DNA of 64,000 bases from JBHHUI01 sp965248775 (GTDB lineage: Bacteria; Chloroflexota; Anaerolineae; Anaerolineales; JBHHUI01). Shown piece by piece: positions 46,307 through 55,341 of this stretch (the first letter of the stretch is position 1; every line of letters begins with the position of its first letter). Below the pieces are notes generated by a model. It was not told the DNA's origin. It was given only the letters and a program-made list of their open reading frames with translations, and did not search any database. The position numbers were made by a program, and so were the translations under genes. Where the stretch lies: contig OZ252150.1 in assembly GCA_965248775.1 (NCBI GenBank), positions 3,410,001 to 3,474,000 of the forward strand, written 5' to 3'.

Positions 46307-47365
46307 TCAGGCACCGTCCGGCAAACCGACAATCATGTCCGATTTGAGCTTAAGCCGGATTTGGGATCCTATCGGGGGCACGACGAAACTCGACCCGAAC
46401 GCAAACTGTAATGGCAGGCCAGACGCAGGCTGCACGCTGACTTCTGAGACGGAGCCACGAAAAGTATGAGATGTGACTGTTGCCACAAATCCATCCCCCT
46501 CGCTTGCAAGCTCCGCCGAGGCCGGGGGTAGGAGCACGCACACTTCCTCCGCTCCAGTTGCGAGTGCCAGCGAATCTCCGATAGGGAAAGAGCCGAAAGG
46601 CAGGTGCAAACACAGCTCGCTATTGCACGTTTCGAGTTGACCGATGAGTATATTGTTCATTCCTAGGAAGCGCGCCACAAATTTCGAGGCGGGCTGTCGG
46701 TAAATCTGCTGCGGTGTACCGATTTGTGCCACATGCCCAGCGCGAAGTACCACGATCCGATCTGCAATCGCAAAAGCTTCTTGCTGATCGTGGGTCACAT
46801 ATAGCACTGTCAATCCCTCGCGCTGCAGCACGGCCCGCAATTCCACCAGTAGCCGATCACGAAGCGTGCGGTCGAGCGAACCTATAGGCTCATCCAACAT
46901 GAGCAAGCGCGATTTTGGCGCCAAAGCCCGCGCCAGGGCGACGCGCTGTTGTTCGCCGCCAGAGAGTGTATTCACATCACGCGTTTCAAGACCGGGCAGC
47001 CCGACCTGTTGCAACAACTCGGATACACGCCGCTGAATTTCCGGGCGCGACAGCCCCATCATCCGCAGCCCAAAGGCGATGTTTTCAAACACATTGCGAT
47101 GTGGGAATAGCGCATAATCCTGAAACATGAGACCGAATCCGCGTCGATGCGTTGGCACTTGCAATTGCGAGTTGCCCTCCCAGCGGATATCACCCCGGTC
47201 AGGTGTGAGCAATCCGGCAATGACTTGCAGCAATGTCGATTTTCCGCAGCCACTCGGGCCAAGGATCGCAACGATCTCTCCGGCCGCTACTGAGAGCGTT
47301 AAATCGTGCAGTGCCGCCGTGTCACCGAATGACTTTGAAATGTGCTCGACTGCCAGCATCTTCAC
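46307..47365 (-). CDS. thiQ: Thiamine ABC transporter ATP-binding protein (ThiQ-like)
   Basis: 352 residues. Walker A GPSGCGKST, Q-loop MFQDYALFPH, signature LSGGEQQRVALARAL, Walker B LLMLDEP and H-loop TVLYVTHDQQEA, followed by a TOBE-like C-terminal extension of about 110 residues absent from enterobacterial ThiQ and more like PotA/FbpC. Specificity for thiamine is inferred from the operon: permease and binding protein directly upstream, thiN and a TPP riboswitch at the head. Confidence 0.85.
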   Translation of the reverse strand: MKMLAVEHISKSFGDTAALHDLTLSVAAGEIVAILGPSGCGKSTLLQVIAGLLTPDRGDIRWEGNSQLQVPTHRRGFGLMFQDYALFPHRNVFENIAFGLRMMGLSRPEIQRRVSELLQQVGLPGLETRDVNTLSGGEQQRVALARALAPKSRLLMLDEPIGSLDRTLRDRLLVELRAVLQREGLTVLYVTHDQQEAFAIADRIVVLRAGHVAQIGTPQQIYRQPASKFVARFLGMNNILIGQLETCNSELCLHLPFGSFPIGDSLALATGAEEVCVLLPPASAELASEGDGFVATVTSHTFRGSVSEVSVQPASGLPLQFAFGSSFVVPPIGSQIRLKLKSDMIVGLPDGA

Positions 47366-47377
47366 CTGATTTCGTTT

Positions 47378-49117
47378 CTAAAACTCGCGCACGTTGCCAA
47401 CGCGTAGTGACTCAATCGCAAGCATACAGACGGCAACAATGCCCATCAAGATCGTGCTCAATGCCATCGCCTGCCCAAAATTCAGCGCGCCCGGCCGCGA
47501 GAGAAAGCGGAAGATCGCTACGGGCAGTGTTGGGAACTCCGGGCGGGCGAGTAAGGCTGTTGCTCCGAATTCGCCCATCGAAATTGTGAATGCAAAGGCA
47601 GCCGCGACAGTGCCCGCCCGCCCCACCAGCGGCAGATCAATCTCACGCATCACTTGCCCCGGACTCGCGCCGAGGACGGCTGCGCCCTGCCGCAACCGGG
47701 GGCGGATGCTCTGCCACGCAGGCAACAAACTCCGCACGACGAATGGAATCGCAACTAGTGTGTGCGCCAGCGGCAAAAGCAACGGAGAGGCACGCAAGTT
47801 TAGTGGTGGCTGATTGAACGCGATTATGAAACCAAAACCAAGAGTCACCGCCGAGGTCCCGAGTGGCAGCATGATAATGGGATCGATCACGCTGCCCATG
47901 CGGGTGCGGCGTGCGAGTGACGCGGCAGCCGGGACTCCCAATGCCAAAGACAGCAAGACAGTGAGCCCGGCATTGCGCAAACTTATTCCCACCGTCTCGA
48001 TGGGCGTCGCAAAGAAGAAATTCTGCCGGCGGTTGACAAACAGCTCCCGGTAGTAAGTCGTCGTAATGCCGGTAGTTATCGCCCCCCGCTCGCCGCGATC
48101 TGCATCCAGCTTGACCAACGAACGCGCAGCCAGCGCTCCTAGCGGTGCAACGAGGAACGCGAGCATAACCGCGATCCAGAGACCGGAAAGGCCACGCGCC
48201 CGCCAACTCTTGATATCTCGCTGTGTGACAGTGGGAGAACGGACTGTAATGGGTCGTGTTAACCGGGCTGCCAGACGCGTATAAACAACAATCAGTCCAA
48301 GTGTGAAGAGCAATTGCAGAATAGAGAGTACGGCCGCTGTTGGCAAATTGAAGAAGTTAATCGTCTCACGATAGATTGCAACTTCGAGAGTCGCAAACTG
48401 CGGGCCACCCAGCAGCAGGATCACCCCAAAGGAAGTGAAGTCGAAGATAAAGACCAGCAGCGCCGCCGCCAGAATCACTGGCGCGAGCAGCGGAAATGTC
48501 ACCTGCTGCAAGGTCCGCCACGGGCTTGCCCCCAGTGTACGGGCAGCTTGCGCGACACGCGGATCGAGCCGGGCCCAGAAATCGCCCACTAGGCGCAGGA
48601 CAATGGTAGTGTTGTAAAACATGTGCGCCAGCAAAATAGCCCAGATTGAATTTAGCACAGCGAGGGGTGGCGCGTCCAATCCCAACAATTGTTGCAATCC
48701 CAGGTTAGCCCAGCCGCGTGGCCCCAACAGCGCGCTGAACCCGGCCGCAACGACGACTGTCGGCATCACGAACGGGATCGCAGTCAGCGCCCGCAAAAGT
48801 TGTTTCCCCCGGAAACGATAGCGCGCGAGCAGATAAGCGCCTGGCAAGCCAAGCGCAAGTGTCAGCAGTGTAGAAAGTGCTGCTTGCCAGACCGTAAACC
48901 AGACTACACTGCGTGTATATTCATCGGCCAGGACGCTGCCAAAGACTGCGAGACCATCCCCATTCCCTAGACTCAATTGCAGCACGAATAACAGCGGATA
49001 GAAATAGAACTGGGCGAGGAAAGCAAGAGGCAGGATGAGAAGAAGAGAGGGGGATAGAGAGGAACGCAGACTCCCTTTGCCCGTCTCTCTCTTTACCTCA
49101 ACATAGTTGTGGTCCAA
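47378..49117 (-). CDS. thiP: Thiamine ABC transporter permease (ThiP-like, fused pair)
   Basis: 579 residues with about twelve membrane helices in two homologous halves. Each half carries an EAA-type coupling loop: LGASPWRTLQQVTFPLLAPV and LGASPGQVMREIDLPLVGRA. This is the fused ThiP/FbpB layout. The start ATG 49117 lies 25 bases inside the binding-protein gene; the ATPase gene follows 12 bases after its stop. Confidence 0.87.
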   Translation of the reverse strand: MDHNYVEVKRETGKGSLRSSLSPSLLLILPLAFLAQFYFYPLLFVLQLSLGNGDGLAVFGSVLADEYTRSVVWFTVWQAALSTLLTLALGLPGAYLLARYRFRGKQLLRALTAIPFVMPTVVVAAGFSALLGPRGWANLGLQQLLGLDAPPLAVLNSIWAILLAHMFYNTTIVLRLVGDFWARLDPRVAQAARTLGASPWRTLQQVTFPLLAPVILAAALLVFIFDFTSFGVILLLGGPQFATLEVAIYRETINFFNLPTAAVLSILQLLFTLGLIVVYTRLAARLTRPITVRSPTVTQRDIKSWRARGLSGLWIAVMLAFLVAPLGALAARSLVKLDADRGERGAITTGITTTYYRELFVNRRQNFFFATPIETVGISLRNAGLTVLLSLALGVPAAASLARRTRMGSVIDPIIMLPLGTSAVTLGFGFIIAFNQPPLNLRASPLLLPLAHTLVAIPFVVRSLLPAWQSIRPRLRQGAAVLGASPGQVMREIDLPLVGRAGTVAAAFAFTISMGEFGATALLARPEFPTLPVAIFRFLSRPGALNFGQAMALSTILMGIVAVCMLAIESLRVGNVREF

Positions 49118-50136
49118 GCCTCAATCCATTCTTCGCGGTGGGCAGCGATTGCCGCTGGGTCAATAGTTGCAGGCTGTGTCGCGATCTGTGCATGTTTAAC
49201 GAAGGCCTCTGGCAGCTGCGCCTCCGAGTTGACCGGAAAGACGAACATCTGTAACGGAATATCTTCCTGGAATTCGCGGCTGAGCATGAAATCAACCCAG
49301 GCCTCGGCAAGTTCACGGTTTTGGGTTCCTTTGAGAATCCCGACGAACTCGATCTGACGGTAACACATATCCTCGCCGACGAGACTGCCAGTCGGTGCTT
49401 CGTCCAGCGGCTCCTCGGCAAAAATTACCTCCGCAGGTGGGCTGGAGGCATATGAAACGACCAGCGGTCGCGGCCCCCGTCCGCTACTGCCACTGAACTC
49501 GGTGTAGTAGGCCGCTTCCCAATTCTCTACGATCTTGACATCATTCGCCCGCAGGGCTTGCCAATAGTCCAAAAATCCTTCTTCACCAAAGTGCGCCACG
49601 GTTGCAAGCAGGAATGCCAATCCCGGGGAAGACGAGGCTGGGTTCTCGACCACCAACAATCCACGGTAGACGGGATCAGTCAACGCCTCCAGCGAATCCG
49701 GTAATGCCAAGTTCGCCTCATTGAAAAAAGCTTTGTCATAATTCAGGCACACATCGCCATAGTCGACCGGGAGGGCGCCATTTTCCGGATCGAGCTGAAA
49801 TTCCTCCGGGATGTTTGCAAGCAGTGGAGACTCATACGCTGCGAATATTTCAGCTTCCAATCCCCGGGTCAGAAGCGTATTGTCAATGCCATAGAACACA
49901 TCCGCCAGGGGTGCCTCCTTATTAAGGATCGCCTGGTTTGTCGCCAGACCTGCATCGCCTGCAGTGAGCACCTGCACCGTGGCATTATGGGCAGCCTGAA
50001 AATCTTCAATGATGGACTCGCTGATAGCAAACGAATCGTGCGTCATCATCACCAGCGTTCGCGGCCCGGCGGGTTCGGCACGCACACAACCAGACAGTAC
50101 AAACACACTGACAAACAAACAATATTTAAACTTCAC
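49093..50136 (-). CDS. thiB: Thiamine ABC transporter substrate-binding lipoprotein (ThiB-like)
   Basis: About 347 residues. GTG 50136 is chosen because GGAGGA lies 7 bases upstream and it gives a clean lipoprotein signal ending LSGC. Mature features: LVMMTHDSFAISE, DVFYGIDNTLLTRG, VDYGDVCLNYDKAFF, typical of the ThiB/TbpA branch of type 2 periplasmic binding proteins. It captures thiamine or its phosphates outside the membrane. Confidence 0.87.
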   Translation of the reverse strand: MKFKYCLFVSVFVLSGCVRAEPAGPRTLVMMTHDSFAISESIIEDFQAAHNATVQVLTAGDAGLATNQAILNKEAPLADVFYGIDNTLLTRGLEAEIFAAYESPLLANIPEEFQLDPENGALPVDYGDVCLNYDKAFFNEANLALPDSLEALTDPVYRGLLVVENPASSSPGLAFLLATVAHFGEEGFLDYWQALRANDVKIVENWEAAYYTEFSGSSGRGPRPLVVSYASSPPAEVIFAEEPLDEAPTGSLVGEDMCYRQIEFVGILKGTQNRELAEAWVDFMLSREFQEDIPLQMFVFPVNSEAQLPEAFVKHAQIATQPATIDPAAIAAHREEWIEAWTTTMLR

Positions 50137-50155
50137 GATCCTTCCTCCAGTATCA

Positions 50156-50824
50156 TTAATATGTCTCCTCAACGTGCTGATTATTGCTCACAACACATAC
50201 AAGCAGACCTTCTCGAATCGCGACGCTCGCTTTCGTGGCAATGATGACGTTGCTGACCCCGCGTGTCGTTCCAAATTCGAGCATCTCGTCGTCCAAGCCC
50301 CATTGCAGACCGTGTGTTGTGACTCCAGTGGCTTTATTCCCGATCGGTATCAACGAGACAGTATCACCCGACTTGCCGACAATTTGATGATCGTGATTCG
50401 GTGCAATTAAGTTGATACGCTGGGAACCATCCACCAGGGTTATCAGTACGCTACGCCACATCGGGTTGGCAAGGAGCAATATATTTGCAAGCGACTGATC
50501 CCAGCGCCCCCCGAGAGCAGCCAGAATCAGAATTTCATCCGGCTTGTGTTCAAGCGCAAAATGAAGCGCCAACTCAAGATCTGTTTCATCCTTATCGACC
50601 GGATGGCGTTGCAGTTGCACATCATTCGCTTCGAGTTGCGCCAGCTCTAACGCTGTAAGCGAATCAAAGTCGCCGATGACGTAATCGGGTACAAGGTCGT
50701 TCTCCCGGAGCAAGCGGGCACCCCCATCAGCAGCAATGAGCAGATCCCCTGGATGCACCCACGCTGCTAGGGCCGTATCCGAGGTCGGTACTCCATTTGC
50801 AACAATCACAACGCGCCCACTCAT
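50156..50824 (-). CDS. thiN: Thiamine pyrophosphokinase
   Basis: 222 residues. Catalytic-domain motifs IAADGGARLL, VIGDFDSL (Asp pair for Mg-ATP), DKDETDLELAL and LGGRWDQSLANI, then the thiamine-binding C-terminal sheet with THGLQW. It converts imported thiamine directly to TPP with ATP. First gene after the TPP riboswitch; thiB begins 20 bases downstream. Confidence 0.93.
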   Translation of the reverse strand: MSGRVVIVANGVPTSDTALAAWVHPGDLLIAADGGARLLRENDLVPDYVIGDFDSLTALELAQLEANDVQLQRHPVDKDETDLELALHFALEHKPDEILILAALGGRWDQSLANILLLANPMWRSVLITLVDGSQRINLIAPNHDHQIVGKSGDTVSLIPIGNKATGVTTHGLQWGLDDEMLEFGTTRGVSNVIIATKASVAIREGLLVCVVSNNQHVEETY

Positions 50825-50853
50825 TTTCTCTATTCACTCCAACGATAGAGATC

Positions 50854-50878
50854 AAAAAACGCCGGCCTGCCGGGTCGA
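50854..50878 (-). terminator. Possible riboswitch expression platform (hairpin with T-run)
   Basis: On the minus strand a GC-rich self-complementary stretch (CCGG-CAGG-CCGG) is followed by six T. It lies between the aptamer and thiN. GCCGGC here could also pair with GCCGGC at the aptamer 3-prime end. Exact switching pairing is not resolved. Confidence 0.4.
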
Positions 50879-50900
50879 CGCGAAGGTGAGAACTATCGAC

Positions 50901-50992
50901 TAATTCCTTCGCCGGCATTACCCGGAGCAGGTTCATCGGGTCGCAGACACGTTCGTCTGCCTCTCAGCCCCTCAATATTGCTCCCCGTTAAT
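50901..50992 (-). promoter_or_regulatory. TPP riboswitch aptamer (THI element)
   Basis: The minus strand carries the conserved core: GGGGCTGAGA, a variable stem (GCAGACGAACGTGTCTGC), GACCC then TGAACCTG, and CCGGGTAATGCCGGCGAAGGA. It binds TPP and should repress the thiN-thiB-thiP-thiQ transcript when TPP is plentiful. Confidence 0.95.
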
Positions 50993-51047
50993 CTTGTTGA
51001 ACGGTTTAATTCTACTCCTCCTGCCCAACCCAGTCAATATTCCTAAA

Positions 51048-51061
51048 GGTGCCTGGCACTT
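51048..51061. repeat. GGTGCCTGGCACTT palindromic repeat at the end of a truncated gene
   Basis: The core GTGCC-T-GGCAC is palindromic. It lies 22 bases beyond the premature end of the M42 peptidase gene and matches, inverted, the copy at 15492-15506. Confidence 0.6.
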
Positions 51062-51082
51062 CGCTCACATAAGTCGTGCTCG

Positions 51083-51865
51083 TCATGGTATTTTTATGCG
51101 TTGAACAATGCGGGGGTCCGCCAGCATACCTTGATCTCGGATTTTGATCGCCGGGCCGCCGCCCAACGAAACATCCATCTTCCAGCCTTTGGGCGTGTCG
51201 CCGGTGCGGGTGACATCGATCGCGATTGCCACATCCGGGTCGAACCCATACGCAGCCGGACCTGCACCGCGCGTACCTACCTCCTCTTGTACGCTCCATA
51301 CGAAGGCAACTTCGTGCGGAGTACGCCGTAACGCCTTCATCACCTGCAGCAATACAACACAGCCGATGCGGTCGTCCATGCTCTTGGCAATGAGGCGTGA
51401 ACCGATCTCCTCCAGCGGACGATAAAAGCCCGCCGCGGCTCCTATCTGAACCGGGCAATCTTCGCGGCTCGTGGCCCCCACATCGATAAACAATTGATCA
51501 AACTTGGGCACGGAATTCGTATTCGCGCGTTTTTCGATCCCGATCACGCCCAGCGTTCCGTCGGCGAAGCGCACGCGGCTGCCCAGGCAGCTCAGCGTCG
51601 AAACGCCGCCCAGGGGTATGAACCGACAAAAGCCTTGCTCGTCCACATGCGTGACCATGACGCCAATCTCGTCCATGTGTGCGATCAGCATGACTTTTTT
51701 GCCTGATTTGGACTTCTTTTTAATTGCCCCGATCAGATTGCCGATGCCGTCCACAGTGATGTAATCCGGGATGCCCCGAATTTCGGAACGGATCATCTCT
51801 CGGATTTGGTCTTCGTGGCCGGATGGGCCGTAGGCTTCAACAAGCTTTTCGATCTGTACTCTCAT
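51083..51865 (-). pseudogene. M42 family aminopeptidase, C-terminally truncated
   Basis: 260 residues against about 350-380 in its two neighbours. It keeps metal and catalytic motifs AHMDEIGVMV, KSMDDRIGCVVL, QEEVGTRGAG and IDVTRTGD, but stops (TGA) about 15 residues after GGGPAIKIRD and so lacks the PGGGTDA-type segment and the C-terminal metal-binding His that the paralogues have. A short palindromic repeat lies just past the stop. Probably inactive. It is downstream of two complete paralogues on the same strand. Confidence 0.8.
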
Positions 51866-51902
51866 AGTTGCTTCTCCATCGCGACAGCTTTTGAGTCGCG
51901 GT

Positions 51903-53042
51903 TTACTTTCTAGACAGTACTTTTGGCGTCAGCGCTTCCAGTCCGGCGCGCACGAGTTTGATCGTGTTCGCAATGTCCTCACGCGACACCAGCGCTGCGG
52001 GTGAATGGATATAACGGGCGGGCACAGAGATGCCAATAGCGGGAACGCTCTCATGTGATCGCTGGATCGCGCCTGCATCGTTTCCACCGCCGCCGGGCTG
52101 CCGATATTGGAAGGGTATCTTCTGATCGCGGGCAACGGCTTCAAAATGGGCGACCAGCCGACGGTCGTGGAGCGAGCTGGCATCTGCCAATGAGAGCGCC
52201 GGCCCGAATCCAAGCCGCGTGTTATAGCGGACGTTCTCATCTGCATCGTCCTCCGCTGGCAGATCGTTTGCCGGAGTAGCTTCCAGCACTACAGCGGCGT
52301 CCGGTTCGATTGCGAAAGCGGCGACACGTGCACCGCGCAGACCGACTTCTTCCTGTACAGTGAAGGCCGCCGTGAGTTTGAAGGGCAACGCTTTGCCGCG
52401 CAGCAATTCGATCAGAATTGCGACACCAACGCGATCATCGAGTGCTTTGCCGCGCAAGGTGTGCCCCAGTTTTTCAAATGGCATGGCAAAGGTCGCGCGT
52501 TCGCCCGGCCGGACATAGCGCAAGGCCGCTTCCTTGCTGCTCGCTCCGATGTCGATGCGAAGCGACTCGATGCGCGGTGACGCATTTTTTTCATTCCGGT
52601 TGAGCAAATGTACTGGAGAGGCACCGATAACGCCTGGGATTTTTCCCCGGCCGACCCACATGGGTTTTCCAATCAACACACGCGGGTCGAGGCCGCCATT
52701 GGGGGCAAAGCGTAGCAGGCCAGCGCTGGATACCGCAACAATCATGACGCCGACTTCGTCCATATGTGCTGCAGCCATAACATGCATGCGGCCACGTCCC
52801 TTTTTGATGGCGATGATATTGCCCATCGTATCGGTCGATACCTGATCGACATGACCATCGATGGCGTTCAGAACAATTTTTCGAATTGCGCCTTCGTCGC
52901 CGCTTACGCCCACAGCCTCGGATAGCTCCTGCAGACGCTTCACTACGCCGACAGTCAGTCTCGCGCGGTTTGGGGCACGCTTTGCGGCGGATTTAACTTT
53001 CGTCTTCGTTCCGGAATGGCTTTTGCGTTTCGCCTGTGGCAT
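51903..53042 (-). CDS. M42 family metallo-aminopeptidase (TET/FrvX-like)
   Basis: 379 residues with a basic N-terminal extension of about 30 residues. Two-metal site visible: AAHMDEVGVMI (first His and Asp), KALDDRVGVAIL, QEEVGLRGA (catalytic and metal Glu), LEATPAND, then QPGGGGNDAGAIQ and the last metal His in RYIHSPAALV. Forms large cytosolic tetrahedral aminopeptidases that finish peptide degradation. Middle member of a three-paralogue array. Confidence 0.9.
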   Translation of the reverse strand: MPQAKRKSHSGTKTKVKSAAKRAPNRARLTVGVVKRLQELSEAVGVSGDEGAIRKIVLNAIDGHVDQVSTDTMGNIIAIKKGRGRMHVMAAAHMDEVGVMIVAVSSAGLLRFAPNGGLDPRVLIGKPMWVGRGKIPGVIGASPVHLLNRNEKNASPRIESLRIDIGASSKEAALRYVRPGERATFAMPFEKLGHTLRGKALDDRVGVAILIELLRGKALPFKLTAAFTVQEEVGLRGARVAAFAIEPDAAVVLEATPANDLPAEDDADENVRYNTRLGFGPALSLADASSLHDRRLVAHFEAVARDQKIPFQYRQPGGGGNDAGAIQRSHESVPAIGISVPARYIHSPAALVSREDIANTIKLVRAGLEALTPKVLSRK

Positions 53043-53097
53043 GTTTACTTGCGATCTGAGATAAGAGATGGTGATTAAAATTTCTACTCTCTAGTCT

Positions 53098-54180
53098 CTA
53101 ATCGCCCTCCTCATCAAGCGCGAGTTTGTCAAGTGACTCGCCATCCAGCCGGACGATAAATTCAGCGATGAGGCGACCCGCTCGCTGAATATCGCGCAAC
53201 GCCACTATCTCAACCGGTGTGTGCATGTTCTTAAGCGGCAATCCGAGGTCGGCTGTGGGGACGCCTGTCCGGCTGACCTGGATTGCGAAGGAGTCTGTGC
53301 CGCCCGGTCGGGGTGAGAACTCCTGTTGAAGGGGCAATTCCAATTCCCGTGCCAGATCGCGTAACATTTTGTGAAGTTTTGGGTGCTGGTTCGGCCCCCA
53401 GCCAATTGTCGGCCCATCGCCGGCCTTGAATGTTTTCCATTCGGGCAGTCCGGGTTGCCGGGCCCATGTCACATCCACCACAATCGCCATGTCCGGCTGT
53501 AAACCATACGCGGAAGAGTAGGCCCCGCCGTACGTTTCTTCTTCCTGAACGGTTGCGACAGCGACTACATCCCAATCGTGCGGACGGCCCTGTAATGCTT
53601 CGAGACAGACAGACAGCGCCGCAACTGAGGCGCGGTTATCCAATGCACTTGCTACCAGCATCCCGTCTTTCAATTCTGTGGGCGGCTGCGCAAATGTAAT
53701 CAAGTCGCCAATTTGTACAGCGCGCTTTACGTCTTTCGGCGGCAAGCCTACATCCACGTAGAGTTTGTCCAGCGGCGTGACCTTCTTGTGATCGGCGGCC
53801 TGTTGCAGATGTGGCGGGATGCTGACGATCACCCCCGGCAGCGTTTTGGCACTTGCACGGCCGCCGGTGGCATGCACATCGACCAGGGTTCCTGGTAGGA
53901 TACGCTCGTCGATCCCACCAATACTGGTAATGCTAATGAAGCCGGCCTGTACGCGGGTCGCCATCAGACCAATCGCGTCCATGTGTGCCGCTAGCATAAT
54001 ACGTTTGCGCGGCTCGCGCGCAGTGCCATTTCGAATGGCCCACAGGCTGCCCAGGCGGTCGCCGTCGAGCTTATCTACGAGTGGCTTCCAGGCTGCGGCG
54101 ATGACTTCACGGATGGGAGTCTCGTAGGCGGAGAGGCCCGGAGTGCTGCAGAGTGTCTTTAGATGCTCAACCAATTCCAT
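53098..54180 (-). CDS. M42 family metallo-aminopeptidase
   Basis: 360 residues with LAAHMDAIGLM, ALDNRASVAAL, QEEETYGGAYSS, VVDVTWA, RPGGTDSFAIQ and NMHTPVEIV, so all metal and catalytic positions are present. More divergent from the next paralogue than the truncated copy is. First in the three-gene minus-strand array, starting 11 bases from the Thr-rich protein gene stop. Confidence 0.9.
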   Translation of the reverse strand: MELVEHLKTLCSTPGLSAYETPIREVIAAAWKPLVDKLDGDRLGSLWAIRNGTAREPRKRIMLAAHMDAIGLMATRVQAGFISITSIGGIDERILPGTLVDVHATGGRASAKTLPGVIVSIPPHLQQAADHKKVTPLDKLYVDVGLPPKDVKRAVQIGDLITFAQPPTELKDGMLVASALDNRASVAALSVCLEALQGRPHDWDVVAVATVQEEETYGGAYSSAYGLQPDMAIVVDVTWARQPGLPEWKTFKAGDGPTIGWGPNQHPKLHKMLRDLARELELPLQQEFSPRPGGTDSFAIQVSRTGVPTADLGLPLKNMHTPVEIVALRDIQRAGRLIAEFIVRLDGESLDKLALDEEGD

Positions 54181-54191
54181 ACGATGTCACT

Positions 54192-54899
54192 TTATGATGA
54201 GGATGTGTCTGTCGGCGTGCTGGTTGCTGTAGCTGTTGCTGTGTCAGTTGCCACAGCTGTATCTGTTGCCGTGGCGGTTGCCGATGGTGTATCCGTAATG
54301 GTTGGGGTGTCAGACGCTGTGGCTGTATTTGTCACTGTGGCTGTGTGTGATGAAGTAGCAGTTGCTGTGTTCGTTGGCGTCTGTGTCGGCACGTTCGTGG
54401 CCGAGGGAATCGGTGTATTAGTTGGCACAGGTGTATTCGTCGGTACAGGTGTGTCTGTTGGCGTATTGGTAGGTGTGTTCGACGGAGTGAATGTCAATGT
54501 CGGTGGCACAAATTGAGTCGGTGTATTGGGTAAAATATCAGTTGGTCCGGATGTCGGGGTGGAAGTGATTGTTGTTGTCTGCTCTGGCCCTGGAGTGTTT
54601 GTCACGAGTTGCAGTTGTGTGGGTGTTGGCGGCAGTGGTGTGGCAGTCACATTGCGGTTTTCGTCGAGCGGCAGGATGAGCGCAACAAATCCGGCACAAT
54701 AGCACGGCAAGGACAATAATATCGCCCCGGTCAGTATTGCGTACCTGCGCCGGCGGCGGCGATCAAGTTGATTGTAGCTGAATGCTGACGACTGGAAAAG
54801 CGCATCGTCTGGAGCATATCTTGCACATGAATCGCTTATGCCCGACTGCCCAGCCCCGGCGGCTGGATAGGGTGAGCCCTGGCGATCATGCTTTTCCAT
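54192..54899 (-). CDS. Membrane-anchored Thr/Pro-rich low-complexity protein
   Basis: About 235 residues from ATG 54899 (frame open to 54950). A basic stretch (DRRRRRRYAIL) precedes one helix (ILTGAILLSLPCYCAGFVALIL), and the outer part is almost wholly Thr, Pro, Ser, Asn and Ala in short repeats (PTNTPVPTNTPIPSATNVPT, then TATAT runs). It has no folded domain after the helix, so it resembles a stalk or O-glycosylation scaffold. Repeats are visible at the DNA level too. The N-terminal codons overlap the start of the IS91-like remnant on the other strand, so the native N-terminus may have been replaced. Confidence 0.6.
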   Translation of the reverse strand: MEKHDRQGSPYPAAGAGQSGISDSCARYAPDDALFQSSAFSYNQLDRRRRRRYAILTGAILLSLPCYCAGFVALILPLDENRNVTATPLPPTPTQLQLVTNTPGPEQTTTITSTPTSGPTDILPNTPTQFVPPTLTFTPSNTPTNTPTDTPVPTNTPVPTNTPIPSATNVPTQTPTNTATATSSHTATVTNTATASDTPTITDTPSATATATDTAVATDTATATATSTPTDTSSS

Positions 54900-55134
54900 T
54901 CGCAAACGACTTACGGAAGCGACCGCTTCCGGCAAATATTCATCGACCATTGGTACCGCTGGCTAGATCTCCACAAAGAAGATATCCCTGCTGACCAACG
55001 CTCCTACGTCCGCAAAACCATCCAAAAAATGATGGGCTGTCGCAACCCCCAATCCGGCTACGCGCGCTATGTCTGCCCGGGATGCGGCGAAGAAAGGATT
55101 GTGCCGTTTTCGTGCAAGACACGCTTCTGTCCGT
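54888..55134 (+). pseudogene. IS91-family transposase, N-terminal fragment
   Basis: About 82 residues: FRQIFIDHWYRWLDLH, VRKTIQKMMGCRNPQSGYARYVCPGCGEE and CKTRFCPS form the N-terminal zinc-binding domain of Y2 (HUH) transposases of IS91 type. Homology stops abruptly at 55134 where an ACCCAGT-rich repeat begins; a C-terminal fragment of the same kind of gene resumes near 57414. Confidence 0.8.
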
Positions 55135-55136
55135 CA

Positions 55137-55163
55137 CCCAGTACCGCACAGTCACCCAGTCAC
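55137..55163 (+). repeat. 27-bp inverted repeat, left arm
   Basis: This 27-base sequence, starting CCCAGTACCGCACAG, is the exact reverse complement of 58066-58092. The two arms enclose the IS3, IS1 and IS91 C-terminal segments. It contains two ACCCAGT units. Confidence 0.85.
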
Positions 55164-55192
55164 CGCGTACTGCCGCAACGCGGCAAGTGTCA

Positions 55193-55209
55193 CGACCCAG
55201 TGCGTTCGT
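55193..55209 (+). repeat. 17-bp inverted repeat, left arm
   Basis: CGACCCAGTGCGTTCGT is the exact reverse complement of 57365-57381. It lies just outside the left end of the IS3 element. Confidence 0.85.
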
Positions 55210-55341
55210 CATGACCCAGTGGCATTACCCTGGTTTAGTGGACAACGAGATAAGATAGATTCACAGATCAGGGAGGACCCAAATGAGTACATACCGGAAG
55301 ACATACACGCGCGAATTCAAGGTCGAAGCCGTTCGGTTATC

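Noticed and set aside
51083..51085. TGA ending the truncated M42 gene as recoded
   Set aside because: The frame beyond gives only five unrelated codons before another TGA and no peptidase sequence.
51012..51458. 148-codon minus-strand open frame inside the M42 gene
   Set aside because: It is an out-of-frame shadow of the peptidase with no recognisable domain.
54899..54950. Upstream extension of the Thr/Pro-rich protein
   Set aside because: The extra 17 codons run antisense into the transposase fragment and lack a ribosome-binding site.
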